Source of the DNA: Oscillospiraceae bacterium
Lineage (GTDB): Bacteria > Bacillota > Clostridia > Oscillospirales > CAG-272
Assembly: GCA_015065295.1 (NCBI GenBank)
Contig: SVQN01000016.1
Location: forward strand, 1 to 42,241
Direction: 5' to 3'
DNA length: 42,241 nucleotides
Part shown: positions 27,359-34,958 of the stretch, piece by piece
Layout of the letters: every line of letters begins with the position of its first letter
Numbering within the stretch: the first letter of the stretch is position 1
The notes under the pieces: generated by a model
Seen by the model: only the letters and a program-made list of their open reading frames with translations
Told to the model about the DNA's origin: nothing
Database searches by the model: none
Program-made: the position numbers and the translations under genes

Positions 27359-27471
27359 ACAGTGAAGAGAGAAGAGTGAAAAGAAAAGGAAGATTTTTGC
27401 ACCCCTGCGGGGTGTAAAAATCAACAATTTCTCTTCTCTTTTCTCTTTTCCCTCTTCTCTTTTCCCCTTAT
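27356..27471. repeat. Element K1: purine-arm palindrome
   Basis: Left arm of GTGAA/GAGAA units, right arm of TTCTC/TTTTC units. The centre is a 14 bp hairpin, GATTTTTGCACCCC (27392-27405) with GGGGTGTAAAAATC (27409-27422), loop TGC. The first bases overlap the stop codon of the upstream gene. It could end that transcript. Confidence 0.8.
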
Positions 27472-27483
27472 CCATGCTATAAT
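27455..27483 (+). promoter_or_regulatory. Possible eutH promoter
   Basis: TATAAT at 27478-27483, 39 bases before the ATG. The -35 region falls inside the pyrimidine arm of K1 (TTCTCT) and is weak. Confidence 0.4.
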
Positions 27484-27521
27484 ATCAGCAAATCCTACAT
27501 CCCTTCCCCAAGGAGCTCCCC

Positions 27522-28604
27522 ATGTCCCACCTCACCCCCAGCCAGATCATCATCGACCTCATGGTCGTCTGCATGATTCTCGGCGCGCTTGACCACATCT
27601 TCGGGAACCGCTTCTCCCTCGGTACCCAGTTTCTCGAAGGATTCGCCGCGTTCGGCTCCATTGCCCCCACGATGACCGGCGTTCTCGTCCTCGTTCCCCT
27701 CATCAGCACCTACCTCTCCCCCGTCGTCACGCCCGTCTGTCAGGCGGTCGGCATTGACCCCGCCATGTTTGCCGGTGCGCTTCTGGCGTGCGACATGGGC
27801 GGCTACCCTCTCGCGTGCGAACTTGCCGCCGATCCGCAGGCCGCCGGTCTGTCCGGGATGATTCTCGCCAGCATGATGGGCGCGGCAATCGTCTTCAACA
27901 TCCCCGTCTCCCTCGGCATCATCGACAAGGCCGACCGCCCCGCGATGTCCAAGGGCATCCTCTGCGGGTTCATCACCATCCCGGTCGGGTGCTTCTTCGG
28001 TGGTCTGACCGCAGGCTATGACCTCGGCTTCCTCCTGAAAAATCTCGTGCCGGTTCTCCTGATCTCCGTCATCATCTGCGTGTTCCTCGGACTCCTGCCC
28101 GATGTGATTACCAGAGTTTTCCTGATTTTCGGCAAAGTCATCGGCATTGCGGCAACAGCGGCGGCGACGGTCGCCATCGCGGAGGCACTGACGGGCATCA
28201 CGATCATCCCGGGTCTCGGCTCGGTGTACGATGCCATGGAGGTTCTGGTTTCCATCATCCTCGTCCTTCCGGGGGCGTACGTCATGGTCACGATTGTGTC
28301 GAAGCTGCTGAAGAAGCCGTTTGAGAAAGCGGGACGTCTGCTCGGCATCAACGACAAATCCACGCTCGGACTGGTCACAAGCATGGCGAATGCCGTCCCG
28401 ACGTTCGGCTTAATCAAGGACATGGACGAACGCGGGAAGGTACTGAACTTCGCGTTTCTCGTGAGCGCGGGGTATCTGCTCGGCGACCATCTGGCGTTCT
28501 CGAGTGCGATGGACGCGACGCTCGTTCTGCCGACGTTAGTCGGCAAGCTCACCGGCGGCGTTACGGCTGCGGCAGTCGCGCTGTGGATGACGAGGAAGAA
28601 ATGA
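27522..28604 (+). CDS. eutH: EutH-type ethanolamine permease
   Basis: 360 residues with about ten membrane segments. It follows the EutH pattern along its length: MILGALDHIFGNRFSLGTQF, DPAMFAGALLACDMGGYPLA, IVFNIPVSLGII, LTGITIIPGLGSV, and KDMDERGKVLNFAFLVSAGY. EutH takes up ethanolamine. No ethanolamine ammonia-lyase, microcompartment or regulator gene is near, so it is an orphan copy; its substrate could be ethanolamine for phospholipid use or a related amine. AAGGAGCTCCCC precedes the ATG. Element B5 lies between its stop and a terminator. Confidence 0.92.
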   Translation: MSHLTPSQIIIDLMVVCMILGALDHIFGNRFSLGTQFLEGFAAFGSIAPTMTGVLVLVPLISTYLSPVVTPVCQAVGIDPAMFAGALLACDMGGYPLACELAADPQAAGLSGMILASMMGAAIVFNIPVSLGIIDKADRPAMSKGILCGFITIPVGCFFGGLTAGYDLGFLLKNLVPVLLISVIICVFLGLLPDVITRVFLIFGKVIGIAATAAATVAIAEALTGITIIPGLGSVYDAMEVLVSIILVLPGAYVMVTIVSKLLKKPFEKAGRLLGINDKSTLGLVTSMANAVPTFGLIKDMDERGKVLNFAFLVSAGYLLGDHLAFSSAMDATLVLPTLVGKLTGGVTAAAVALWMTRKK

Positions 28605-28621
28605 ATAATGAATAATTAAGT

Positions 28622-28842
28622 TTAATGTGCGTTCGATGGTATTCCATATTGACAACTGAACCCGTAGGGAGCGGCGCCCCCGTCGCTCCATCAAACGATT
28701 TCGATAAACAAAATGTCTGTATATGGAATTTATAGTCTCGTTCTATCAAATTTTGTACATTCAAATCGTTCGATGGAGCGACGAGGGCGCCGCTCCCTAC
28801 AAGTGAAGCTGTCATTGCAGATATCCATCGAACTCACGTTAA
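28622..28842. repeat. Element B5: palindromic MITE-like element with 9 bp target duplication
   Basis: Arms TGTGCGTTCGATGG (variant) and CCATCGAACTCACG. TTAAGTTTA lies immediately outside both ends. Inner arms CCCGTAGGGAGCGGCGCC and complement. Inserted between eutH and its terminator. Confidence 0.9.
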
Positions 28843-28856
28843 GTTTATATTTGAGG

Positions 28857-28892
28857 AATCACCGTTGTACGCAAGTATGGCGGTGATTTTTT
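28857..28892 (+). terminator. Terminator of eutH
   Basis: AATCACCG (28857-28864) pairs with CGGTGATT (28881-28888), followed by a T-run. It is 250 bases beyond eutH because B5 lies in between. Confidence 0.8.
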
Positions 28893-28968
28893 GTCGTTCG
28901 ATTGGTAAGAATTTTCCGGGAGGGGACGTAGTATATTATACCAACCCTTCTCCCGAAAGGAGCCTGCC

Positions 28969-29721
28969 TTGACCCGTTTTCTTCCCGTGTTTCTCCTGCT
29001 TCTGCTCCTGTTTTCCTCCTGCGGCACCGCTTCCGCTGACATACGTTCCGTCCCCATCCTCATGTATCACGATATCTCCGCCGATTCCGCCCCCGACAAC
29101 GCCTTCACCGTCCCGCTGTCCCTGTTCGACGGGCATCTGTCCGCCCTCGCCGATGCCGGGTATACCTCCGTCACCTTCGCCGACCTCATCAATTTCGTCT
29201 ATTTCGACGGCGATCTCCCCGAACGTCCGGTCGTGATTACCGCCGACGACGGCTACACGAACGTCCTCACGCTCGCCGCACCTGCCGCCGCCCGTCACGG
29301 CATGACCCTCTCCTGCGCCGTCATCGGCAGTTTATCCGGGAGCGGCAGTCATTTTTCTCTGGACGGCGATATTCCTTCAAATGTCGAAATTATCTCCCAC
29401 ACCTACGCTCTGCACGACCGCACGCTCACCTTCGCGCCGGAACTCGGCTCATACGAACAGCTTCTCACCGACGATTACCGCCGGATGTGCGGCTGTTACG
29501 CCGGACGTTTCCCGCAGATACCGACCGTCCTCGTCTATCCTCACGGCGTATATTCGACAGAATCCGAACAGATTCTGCATCATCTCGGCGTACTCGTCAC
29601 CGTCACCTGCGACGCGGGCGTTGCCGTGATCGAAAAAGGCAATCCGGAATCCCTGTACGCCCTGCCGAGGCTTTCGGTATGGAAAAACACAAACCTGAAG
29701 GAACTAATGGCTAATGGCTAA
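28969..29721 (+). CDS. Polysaccharide deacetylase-family lipoprotein (TTG start)
   Basis: 250 residues. The start is TTG at 28969, placed 8 bases after GAAAGGAG; no ATG is suitable. The lipoprotein signal ends LLLFSSC with C18. The NodB fold follows: PILMYHDIS, VVITADDGYTN (D93, D94) and a metal motif IISHTYALHDR (H144, H149). YPHGVYSTES is the later conserved motif. Members remove acetyl groups from peptidoglycan or extracellular glycans; lipid anchoring places it outside the membrane. The last residues (LKELMANG) and the stop codon lie inside repeat H4, so the C-terminus was altered by that repeat. Confidence 0.9.
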   Translation: MTRFLPVFLLLLLLFSSCGTASADIRSVPILMYHDISADSAPDNAFTVPLSLFDGHLSALADAGYTSVTFADLINFVYFDGDLPERPVVITADDGYTNVLTLAAPAAARHGMTLSCAVIGSLSGSGSHFSLDGDIPSNVEIISHTYALHDRTLTFAPELGSYEQLLTDDYRRMCGCYAGRFPQIPTVLVYPHGVYSTESEQILHHLGVLVTVTCDAGVAVIEKGNPESLYALPRLSVWKNTNLKELMANG

Positions 29722-29807
29722 TGGTGAATGACTAATCATCCCCTCTGTCAGCCGGACTACATAAAATTTAACCCAGTCATTCACCATTCACCCTTAGTTC
29801 TTAGCCT
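29702..29807. repeat. Element H4: heptamer-armed palindrome
   Basis: Left arm: three units of the type CTAATGG/CTAATGG/TGAATGA in a row. Right arm: CATTCACCATTCACCCTTAG. Centre CTGTCAGCCGGAC. Its left arm supplies the final codons and stop of the deacetylase gene. Confidence 0.75.
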
Positions 29808-29814
29808 TTCCCTC

Positions 29815-29843
29815 TTGATTTTTCCGTTCACCCATGATAAAAT
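29815..29843 (+). promoter_or_regulatory. Promoter of the GHL6-type glycosidase gene
   Basis: TTGATT (29815-29820) and TAAAAT (29838-29843) with a 17-base spacer and TG one base before the -10 box. Confidence 0.7.
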
Positions 29844-29878
29844 TTCTATATCACAAATTCAAAGAACGGAGATATCCT

Positions 29879-31849
29879 ATGAACTTTCGCCAAATCCATC
29901 TCGACTTCCACACCAGCGAGAAGATTCCCGGCATCGGCAGCCGCTTCTCCAAGGAACAGTTCCAGTCCGCGCTCAAACTCGGTCATGTGAACTCCATCAC
30001 CGTCTTCTCGAAGTGCCACCACGGCTGGGCGTACCATCCCAGCGAAGCCAACGAGATTCACCCCGGTCTTGATTTCGACCTCCTCGGCGCGCAGATCGAA
30101 GCCGCCCACGAAATCGGCGTGAAGACCCCCGTCTACCTCTCCGCAGGCCTCGACGAAAAGATGACCCGCCGTCATCCCGAATGGCTCCGCCGCGGCAAGG
30201 ACGACCGCATCGACTGGACCGCTCCCGGCTACCACGAATTCTGCATGAACACCCCCTACCTCGACTACCTCATCAAGCAGGTCGAAGAAGTTGTCCGCAA
30301 TTACGACTGCGACGGCATCTTCCTCGACATCGTCGGCGTGCGGATGTGCTGGTGCCAGAACTGCATCAAGACCCTTCTCGACGAAGGCAAGGACCCCTAC
30401 GACGACGCGAACGTCCGCGAACTCGGCGAACGCATCTACAAGAACTACACGACGAAAATCCGCGAAGCCGTTGACCGCATCAAGCCCGGTCTGCCCGTCT
30501 TCCACAACAGCGGTCACATCCGCCGCGGCCGCCGTGACCTCGCCGACGTGGACACCCATCTCGAACTTGAATCTCTCCCGACCGGCGGCTGGGGCTACGA
30601 CCACTTCCCTCTCTCCGCCGCGTATTCCCGCACCCTCGGCAAGGATTTCCTCGGCATGACCGGCAAATTCCACACCACATGGGGCGAATTCGGCGGCTAC
30701 AAGCATCCGAACGCTCTCCGCTATGAAGAAGCCCTCTGCACCGCGTCCGGCGCGAAATGCTCCATCGGCGACCAGATGCACCCCGACGGACACATGGACG
30801 AAGCGACCTACGCCCTCATCGGCGCGGCGTACGCCGAAGTCGAAGAACGCGAACCGTGGCTCGACGGCGTGACCTCCGTGGCGGACATCGCCGTTCTCTC
30901 CGAAGAAGCGATCTCCAACTATTACGCAAGCGGCAAAATCCTCCATCACGGCGGTGCGGATGCCGACGCGGGTGCCGTACGCATCCTTCTCGAAGGCAAA
31001 TACCTCTTCGACGTGATCGACACCGAAGAACCGCTTGACAAATACAAACTCCTGATTCTCCCCGATACCGCAAAGCTCGACAGCTATCTGACCGACAAGA
31101 TCAGGGCGTTCACCGCGAAGGGCGGCAAAGTCCTCGCAACGGGCGAAAGCGGTCTGTCCGTCAATGAAGATGCGTTCGTTCTCGATTTCGGCTGCAAATA
31201 CCTCGGCGCATCCGCGTTCAAGCCGGTTTACTTCCGTCCGCAGTTTGACCTTCCCTGCCTCGGCAATACGGCGTTCGTCATCTACAACAACGCCTACGAC
31301 ATCGAAGCGGCGGACGGTGCGGACGTGGTCATCACCCGCGAAAATCCGTACTTCAACCGGACGACGTTCCACTTCTCGTCGCACCAGCATACCCCGAACG
31401 ACAAGTCCAAGACCTACCCGGCAGCCACAATCGGTGCAGACGGCGCGTACATCTCCGCGAAGCTGTTCACGGAATACGCAAAGATGGGCAGCCTGATTCC
31501 GAAGCTGCTTGTGACCCACGTCATCGACACCCTTCTCGGCGAGGCAAAGATCCTGACGACGAATCTTCCGGCACAGGGCGTCGTCACGCTCATGGATCAG
31601 ACCGGCGAACACCGTCTCGTGAACCACGTTCTGTACGCGTCTCCCGTCCGCCGCGGCAGCGGAGTGGAAATCATCGAAGACATCATCCCGCTGTACAACA
31701 TTGACGTAGCCATCAAGCTGGACAAGCAGCCGAAGCGCGTCTACCTCGCACCGGAAAACAAGGACATTGCCTATACCTGCGAAAACGGCGTCCTGTCCTA
31801 CACAATCGACAAGCTCGACCTCCACGCGATGGTTGTTATTGATTATTGA
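29879..31849 (+). CDS. GHL6-type glycosyl hydrolase with beta-galactosidase trimerisation-like domain
   Basis: 656 residues from the ATG at 29879 after CGGAG. Residues 1-330 form a TIM barrel of the GHL6 (PF14871) type: RQIHLDFHTSEKIPGIGSRF, VNSITVFSKCHHGWAYHPSE, YDCDGIFLDIVGV, and an MCWCQNC cysteine cluster after beta strand 4. Residues about 370-500 look like the GATase-like trimerisation domain of GH42-type enzymes (KYKLLILPDTAKLDSYLTDK). A small beta domain ends the chain. No signal peptide. The sugar is unknown; annotation pipelines sometimes call relatives beta-galactosidase or alpha-L-fucosidase. The D-lyxose isomerase-like gene follows in the same direction. Confidence 0.85.
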   Translation: MNFRQIHLDFHTSEKIPGIGSRFSKEQFQSALKLGHVNSITVFSKCHHGWAYHPSEANEIHPGLDFDLLGAQIEAAHEIGVKTPVYLSAGLDEKMTRRHPEWLRRGKDDRIDWTAPGYHEFCMNTPYLDYLIKQVEEVVRNYDCDGIFLDIVGVRMCWCQNCIKTLLDEGKDPYDDANVRELGERIYKNYTTKIREAVDRIKPGLPVFHNSGHIRRGRRDLADVDTHLELESLPTGGWGYDHFPLSAAYSRTLGKDFLGMTGKFHTTWGEFGGYKHPNALRYEEALCTASGAKCSIGDQMHPDGHMDEATYALIGAAYAEVEEREPWLDGVTSVADIAVLSEEAISNYYASGKILHHGGADADAGAVRILLEGKYLFDVIDTEEPLDKYKLLILPDTAKLDSYLTDKIRAFTAKGGKVLATGESGLSVNEDAFVLDFGCKYLGASAFKPVYFRPQFDLPCLGNTAFVIYNNAYDIEAADGADVVITRENPYFNRTTFHFSSHQHTPNDKSKTYPAATIGADGAYISAKLFTEYAKMGSLIPKLLVTHVIDTLLGEAKILTTNLPAQGVVTLMDQTGEHRLVNHVLYASPVRRGSGVEIIEDIIPLYNIDVAIKLDKQPKRVYLAPENKDIAYTCENGVLSYTIDKLDLHAMVVIDY

Positions 31850-31861
31850 AAGGAGTAATGT

Positions 31862-31973
31862 GACTAAGGACTAATGGTGAATGGTTAAGGACTATGTCCA
31901 AACTTACCGTCTGTCAGCCTGACAAGCGGGAAGCCATAGTCATTCACCATTAACCATTAGTCCTTAGTCAAAA
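31862..31973. repeat. Element H5: heptamer-armed palindrome
   Basis: Left arm GACTAAGGACTAATGGTGAA, right arm CATTCACCATTAACCATTAG then TCCTTAGTC. Centre CTGTCAGCCTGAC. It fills the space from the glycosidase stop to within 11 bases of the next ATG. Confidence 0.8.
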
Positions 31974-31983
31974 ATTTATTTTT

Positions 31984-32655
31984 ATGAAACGTTCGGAAGT
32001 GAACCAGTACATCCGCGAATTCCGCGAAGAACTGGATAAAATTTCCTTCAAGGTGCCGCCGTTCTGCGCGATCCGTGCGGACGAATGGGCGGACCTCGGC
32101 CACGAATACGACGAAATCCGCGAACGGATGCTCGGCTGGGACATCACCGACTTCGGTTCGGGCGACTTCATGAAGGTCGGTCTTCAGCTTGTGACCATGC
32201 GGAACGGCAAGCTCGGCGACCCGGACAGCAAGACCTACGCCGAAAAAATCATGATGGTGCGCGATGGTCAGGTCACGCCGATGCACTTCCACTGGAATAA
32301 GATGGAAGACATCATCAACCGCGGCGGCGCAGACCTCGCGGTACAGGTGTACCTCGCGGACGAAAACGAAAACCTGTCGGACGCGCCGGTTCCGGTGACG
32401 ATGGACGGCATCACGAAGATGTACCCGGCGGGAAGCATCGTCAAGGTGAAGCCGGGCGAATCGATCACGATGCAGCGTTACCTCTACCACAGCTTCTGGG
32501 GCGACGGCGGCACCGCAATGGTCGGCGAAGTCTCGATGGTGAACGACGACGCAAACGACAACCGTTTCTACGAACCGTGCGGCCGTTTCTCCGCCATCGA
32601 CGAAGACGAGGCACCGGAGTATCTGCTCTGCAACGAGTATCCGGCTGCAAAATAA
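31984..32655 (+). CDS. D-lyxose ketol-isomerase family protein (cupin)
   Basis: 223 residues, the usual length. Cupin metal ligands are visible: H101, H103 and E108 in MHFHWNKMEDI, and H169 in QRYLYHSFWG. The family interconverts D-lyxose/D-xylulose and D-mannose/D-fructose. The ATG at 31984 is preceded by AAAAATTTATTTTT with no Shine-Dalgarno match, because the space is taken by repeat H5; coupling from the upstream gene seems unlikely over 134 bases. The mannose activity would fit the GH38 mannosidase in the window. Confidence 0.9.
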   Translation: MKRSEVNQYIREFREELDKISFKVPPFCAIRADEWADLGHEYDEIRERMLGWDITDFGSGDFMKVGLQLVTMRNGKLGDPDSKTYAEKIMMVRDGQVTPMHFHWNKMEDIINRGGADLAVQVYLADENENLSDAPVPVTMDGITKMYPAGSIVKVKPGESITMQRYLYHSFWGDGGTAMVGEVSMVNDDANDNRFYEPCGRFSAIDEDEAPEYLLCNEYPAAK

Positions 32656-32674
32656 GCGAAATCTCATAAAAACA

Positions 32675-32710
32675 GGGGAACCTCCATGAGGTTCCCCAAA
32701 ATTTTTTATT
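32675..32710 (+). terminator. Terminator of the lyxose isomerase gene
   Basis: GGGGAACCTC (32675-32684) pairs with GAGGTTCCCC (32688-32697) with a CAT loop, then AAAA and a T-run. Confidence 0.93.
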
Positions 32711-32714
32711 CGTT

Positions 32715-32934
32715 TAACTTGAGTTCGACGGTATTCCATATTGACGGCTGAACCCGTAGGGAGCGGTGCCCCCGCCGCTCCGTCGAACGTTTTGGTTATA
32801 CAAAATTTGATAAACCAAATCCTGCACTTCTATTCACAGACAATTTGTTTATCTAAATCGTTCAACGGAGCGGCGAGGGCACCGCTCCCTACGGGTGAAG
32901 TTGTTGATGCAGATATCCATCGAACTCACGTCGT
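32715..32934. repeat. Element B6: palindromic MITE-like element
   Basis: Left end ACTTGAGTTCGACGG, right end CCATCGAACTCACG. CGTTTA is present directly outside both ends. Almost identical to B3. The right-hand duplication includes the stop codon of the convergent MATE gene, which stays intact. Confidence 0.9.
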
Positions 32935-34380
32935 TTATTTCTCCTTCACATCCTCAATCACGCACTTGATCCAGAAGCCCGACTTGACCATCGGAATACC
33001 GATGAACAGCTTGATGATATCCGAAAACTGCACAATCAGGTAGATCGTGATGATCGGCAGGGACGTGAACCGGCAGAGGGCCATCGACAGCATCGCCGGA
33101 ACAACCCAGGTATACACGCAGTCGAACAGGAATGTGATAACCGTTTTGCCGCCCGAGCGCACCGTGAAGTAGATGCAGTGGATCAGCGCGTGAATCGGCA
33201 GCGATCCGCCCATCACCATCAGGCATTTCGATGCCAGCGCGCGTACTTCCTCTTCGACGTTGTACATCTGAGGAATGAACGGCGCGGCAAGAATGATAAT
33301 CAGCCCGATCAGAATGTGCGAGACAAACGTAAAGAACAACAGCTTGTTGTCCACATCGACCGCACCCTTCGTGTCGCCCGCGCCGAGCTTCTGCCCGACG
33401 AGGATGGACACCGCCGTCCCCATCGCAAACATGATGACGCAGAACAGGTTCCACGCCGTGCCGGAAATGTTGGTCGCGGCAATCACGATGATCCCGCGGG
33501 AGGCGTAGTTGCTGTTGATGAACGTCTGGCCGAGCGACCAGAGGACTTCGTTCAGCATCAGCGGCGTTCCGGTGACGGCAATTTTCTTCACCAGTGCCGC
33601 CGGAATCCGTGCGCTGCGGTACGCGCCTTCGATAAACCGGAATTTTTCATGCCGCTTGTGGGTCAGGAACACCACATAAAACAGTTCGACAAAGCGCGAC
33701 ATGACCGTTGCAAGCGCGGCACCCGCCACACCCATTTCCGGGAATCCGAACTTCCCGTAAATCAGGAGGTAGTTGAACGTCAGGTTGACGAAAATGGCGA
33801 TGACCCCGCCGACCATGGGCGTGACCGTCTCGCCGGTTTCGCGGAGCGTTCCGGCATACACCTGCACGATGGCAAAGGGAACCAGCCCCCACAGCGCGAT
33901 GGCGAAGTAGCGTTTTGCCGCTTCGAGCGTCCGCGCGATGTCCTCGGCGGTGTTCGTCTCATTTTCGAGGAAGATCATGAGAAGCGGTTCGGCGAACAGG
34001 GAAAAAATGACAATGGCGAGAACCGACACGATGATCGAGAAGAGCATCTTGAAGCGGAACGTGTCGCGCATCCCCTTCCAGTCGCCGACGCCGAAGAACT
34101 GCGTCCCGAAGATCGACGCGCCGGAAAGCCCGCCGAAAATGGTGAGGTTGAAGACGAAAATGATCTGGTTGACGATGGAAACGCCGCTCATCGGGTGGGT
34201 TCCGAGTCCGCCGACCATGAGGTTGTCGAGAAGACTGACGAAATTGGTGATCCCCTGCTGGATAATAAGCGGCAGAACCAGCACAAACAGGGTACGGTAA
34301 AACGCGCGGTCGCCGATAAATTTTTGTTTAAACGTCATAATAATATAATTAAAAATGAATCTGCCGTATCGGTAAAACAA
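32935..34380 (-). CDS. MATE-family multidrug/metabolite exporter
   Basis: 481 residues, or 467 if the ATG at 34338 is used. Twelve membrane segments; YRTLFVLVLPLIIQQGITNF and VSLLDNLMVGGLGTHPMSGV are typical of the first MATE segments. It would export cationic compounds using an ion gradient. The TTG at 34380 follows GGGAGG with about 11 bases spacing; the ATG at 34338 fits the family N-terminus better but has no ribosome site. The GGGAGG lies inside the left arm of the palindrome at 34391-34912, so a repeat may now provide the translation signal. Confidence 0.93.
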   Translation of the reverse strand: MFYRYGRFIFNYIIMTFKQKFIGDRAFYRTLFVLVLPLIIQQGITNFVSLLDNLMVGGLGTHPMSGVSIVNQIIFVFNLTIFGGLSGASIFGTQFFGVGDWKGMRDTFRFKMLFSIIVSVLAIVIFSLFAEPLLMIFLENETNTAEDIARTLEAAKRYFAIALWGLVPFAIVQVYAGTLRETGETVTPMVGGVIAIFVNLTFNYLLIYGKFGFPEMGVAGAALATVMSRFVELFYVVFLTHKRHEKFRFIEGAYRSARIPAALVKKIAVTGTPLMLNEVLWSLGQTFINSNYASRGIIVIAATNISGTAWNLFCVIMFAMGTAVSILVGQKLGAGDTKGAVDVDNKLLFFTFVSHILIGLIIILAAPFIPQMYNVEEEVRALASKCLMVMGGSLPIHALIHCIYFTVRSGGKTVITFLFDCVYTWVVPAMLSMALCRFTSLPIITIYLIVQFSDIIKLFIGIPMVKSGFWIKCVIEDVKEK

Positions 34381-34390
34381 ACGACATTTT

Positions 34391-34912
34391 CCTCCCTCTT
34401 CGAGGCAATGCAGTCAACTTAAGAAAAAATGAGTAAATCCGAAAAACAGACAGATTTCTATGCCTTTCGGCTTCACATTGTCATTCCGAGAGATATCTCT
34501 ACCTTTCAGCCCAACATTGTCATTCCGAGGACTTATCTCTTGAAACTATAGCTTCAGTTCTTGTCCGAGGAATCTTTGCACTCCCCTATTCAGCCGTAAG
34601 AGTTGTCTGTGGTATTCTCTTCTACTCAGCTACAGAGGTTTAACTTTGTCATAATGTATGATTAGAAGTTTCTTTATTTGTGCAGATTGTTCGTTATAGG
34701 TGTTCGTCAACCTCTGAAGCCGAAAATTCAAGATAACCACGGACTTTCCGGACGGCTGAATAGGGGAGTGCAAAGATTCCTCGGACAAGAACTGAAGCTA
34801 TAGTTTCAAGAGATAAGTCCTCGGAATGACAATGTTGGGCTGAAATTTATAAACTTTCTATCAAACTTGTGTTTTTCTCGTTAAGTTGACATCATTCCCT
34901 CAAAGAGGGAGG
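34391..34912. repeat. Element C3: C core nested in a third arm pair
   Basis: The outer arms are CCTCCCTCTTCGAGGCAATG followed by GTCAACTTAAG (34391-34423) and the inverted TTAAGTTGAC then CAAAGAGGGAGG (34881-34912). Between them sits a C core with GTCATTCCGAGGACTTATC, TTGTCCGAGGAATCTTTGC and their inverted copies. The only structure in the gap 34381-34958. Confidence 0.8.
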
Positions 34913-34958
34913 CAAATATTATTCGCTTTACGGAAGCTGCGAACTCCCTTGAATTTTT

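Noticed and set aside
29846-31825. Minus-strand open frame of 659 codons opposite the GHL6 glycosidase
   Set aside because: A shadow frame from third-position GC bias; no recognised motif or start signal.
22105-33043. A conserved 65-100 residue open frame beginning MTAEPVGSGALAAPSNV in B3, B4 and B6 (and a variant in B5)
   Set aside because: It lies wholly inside the palindromic B elements, starts with TTG without a ribosome site, and is conserved only because the elements are near identical. I treat it as non-coding.
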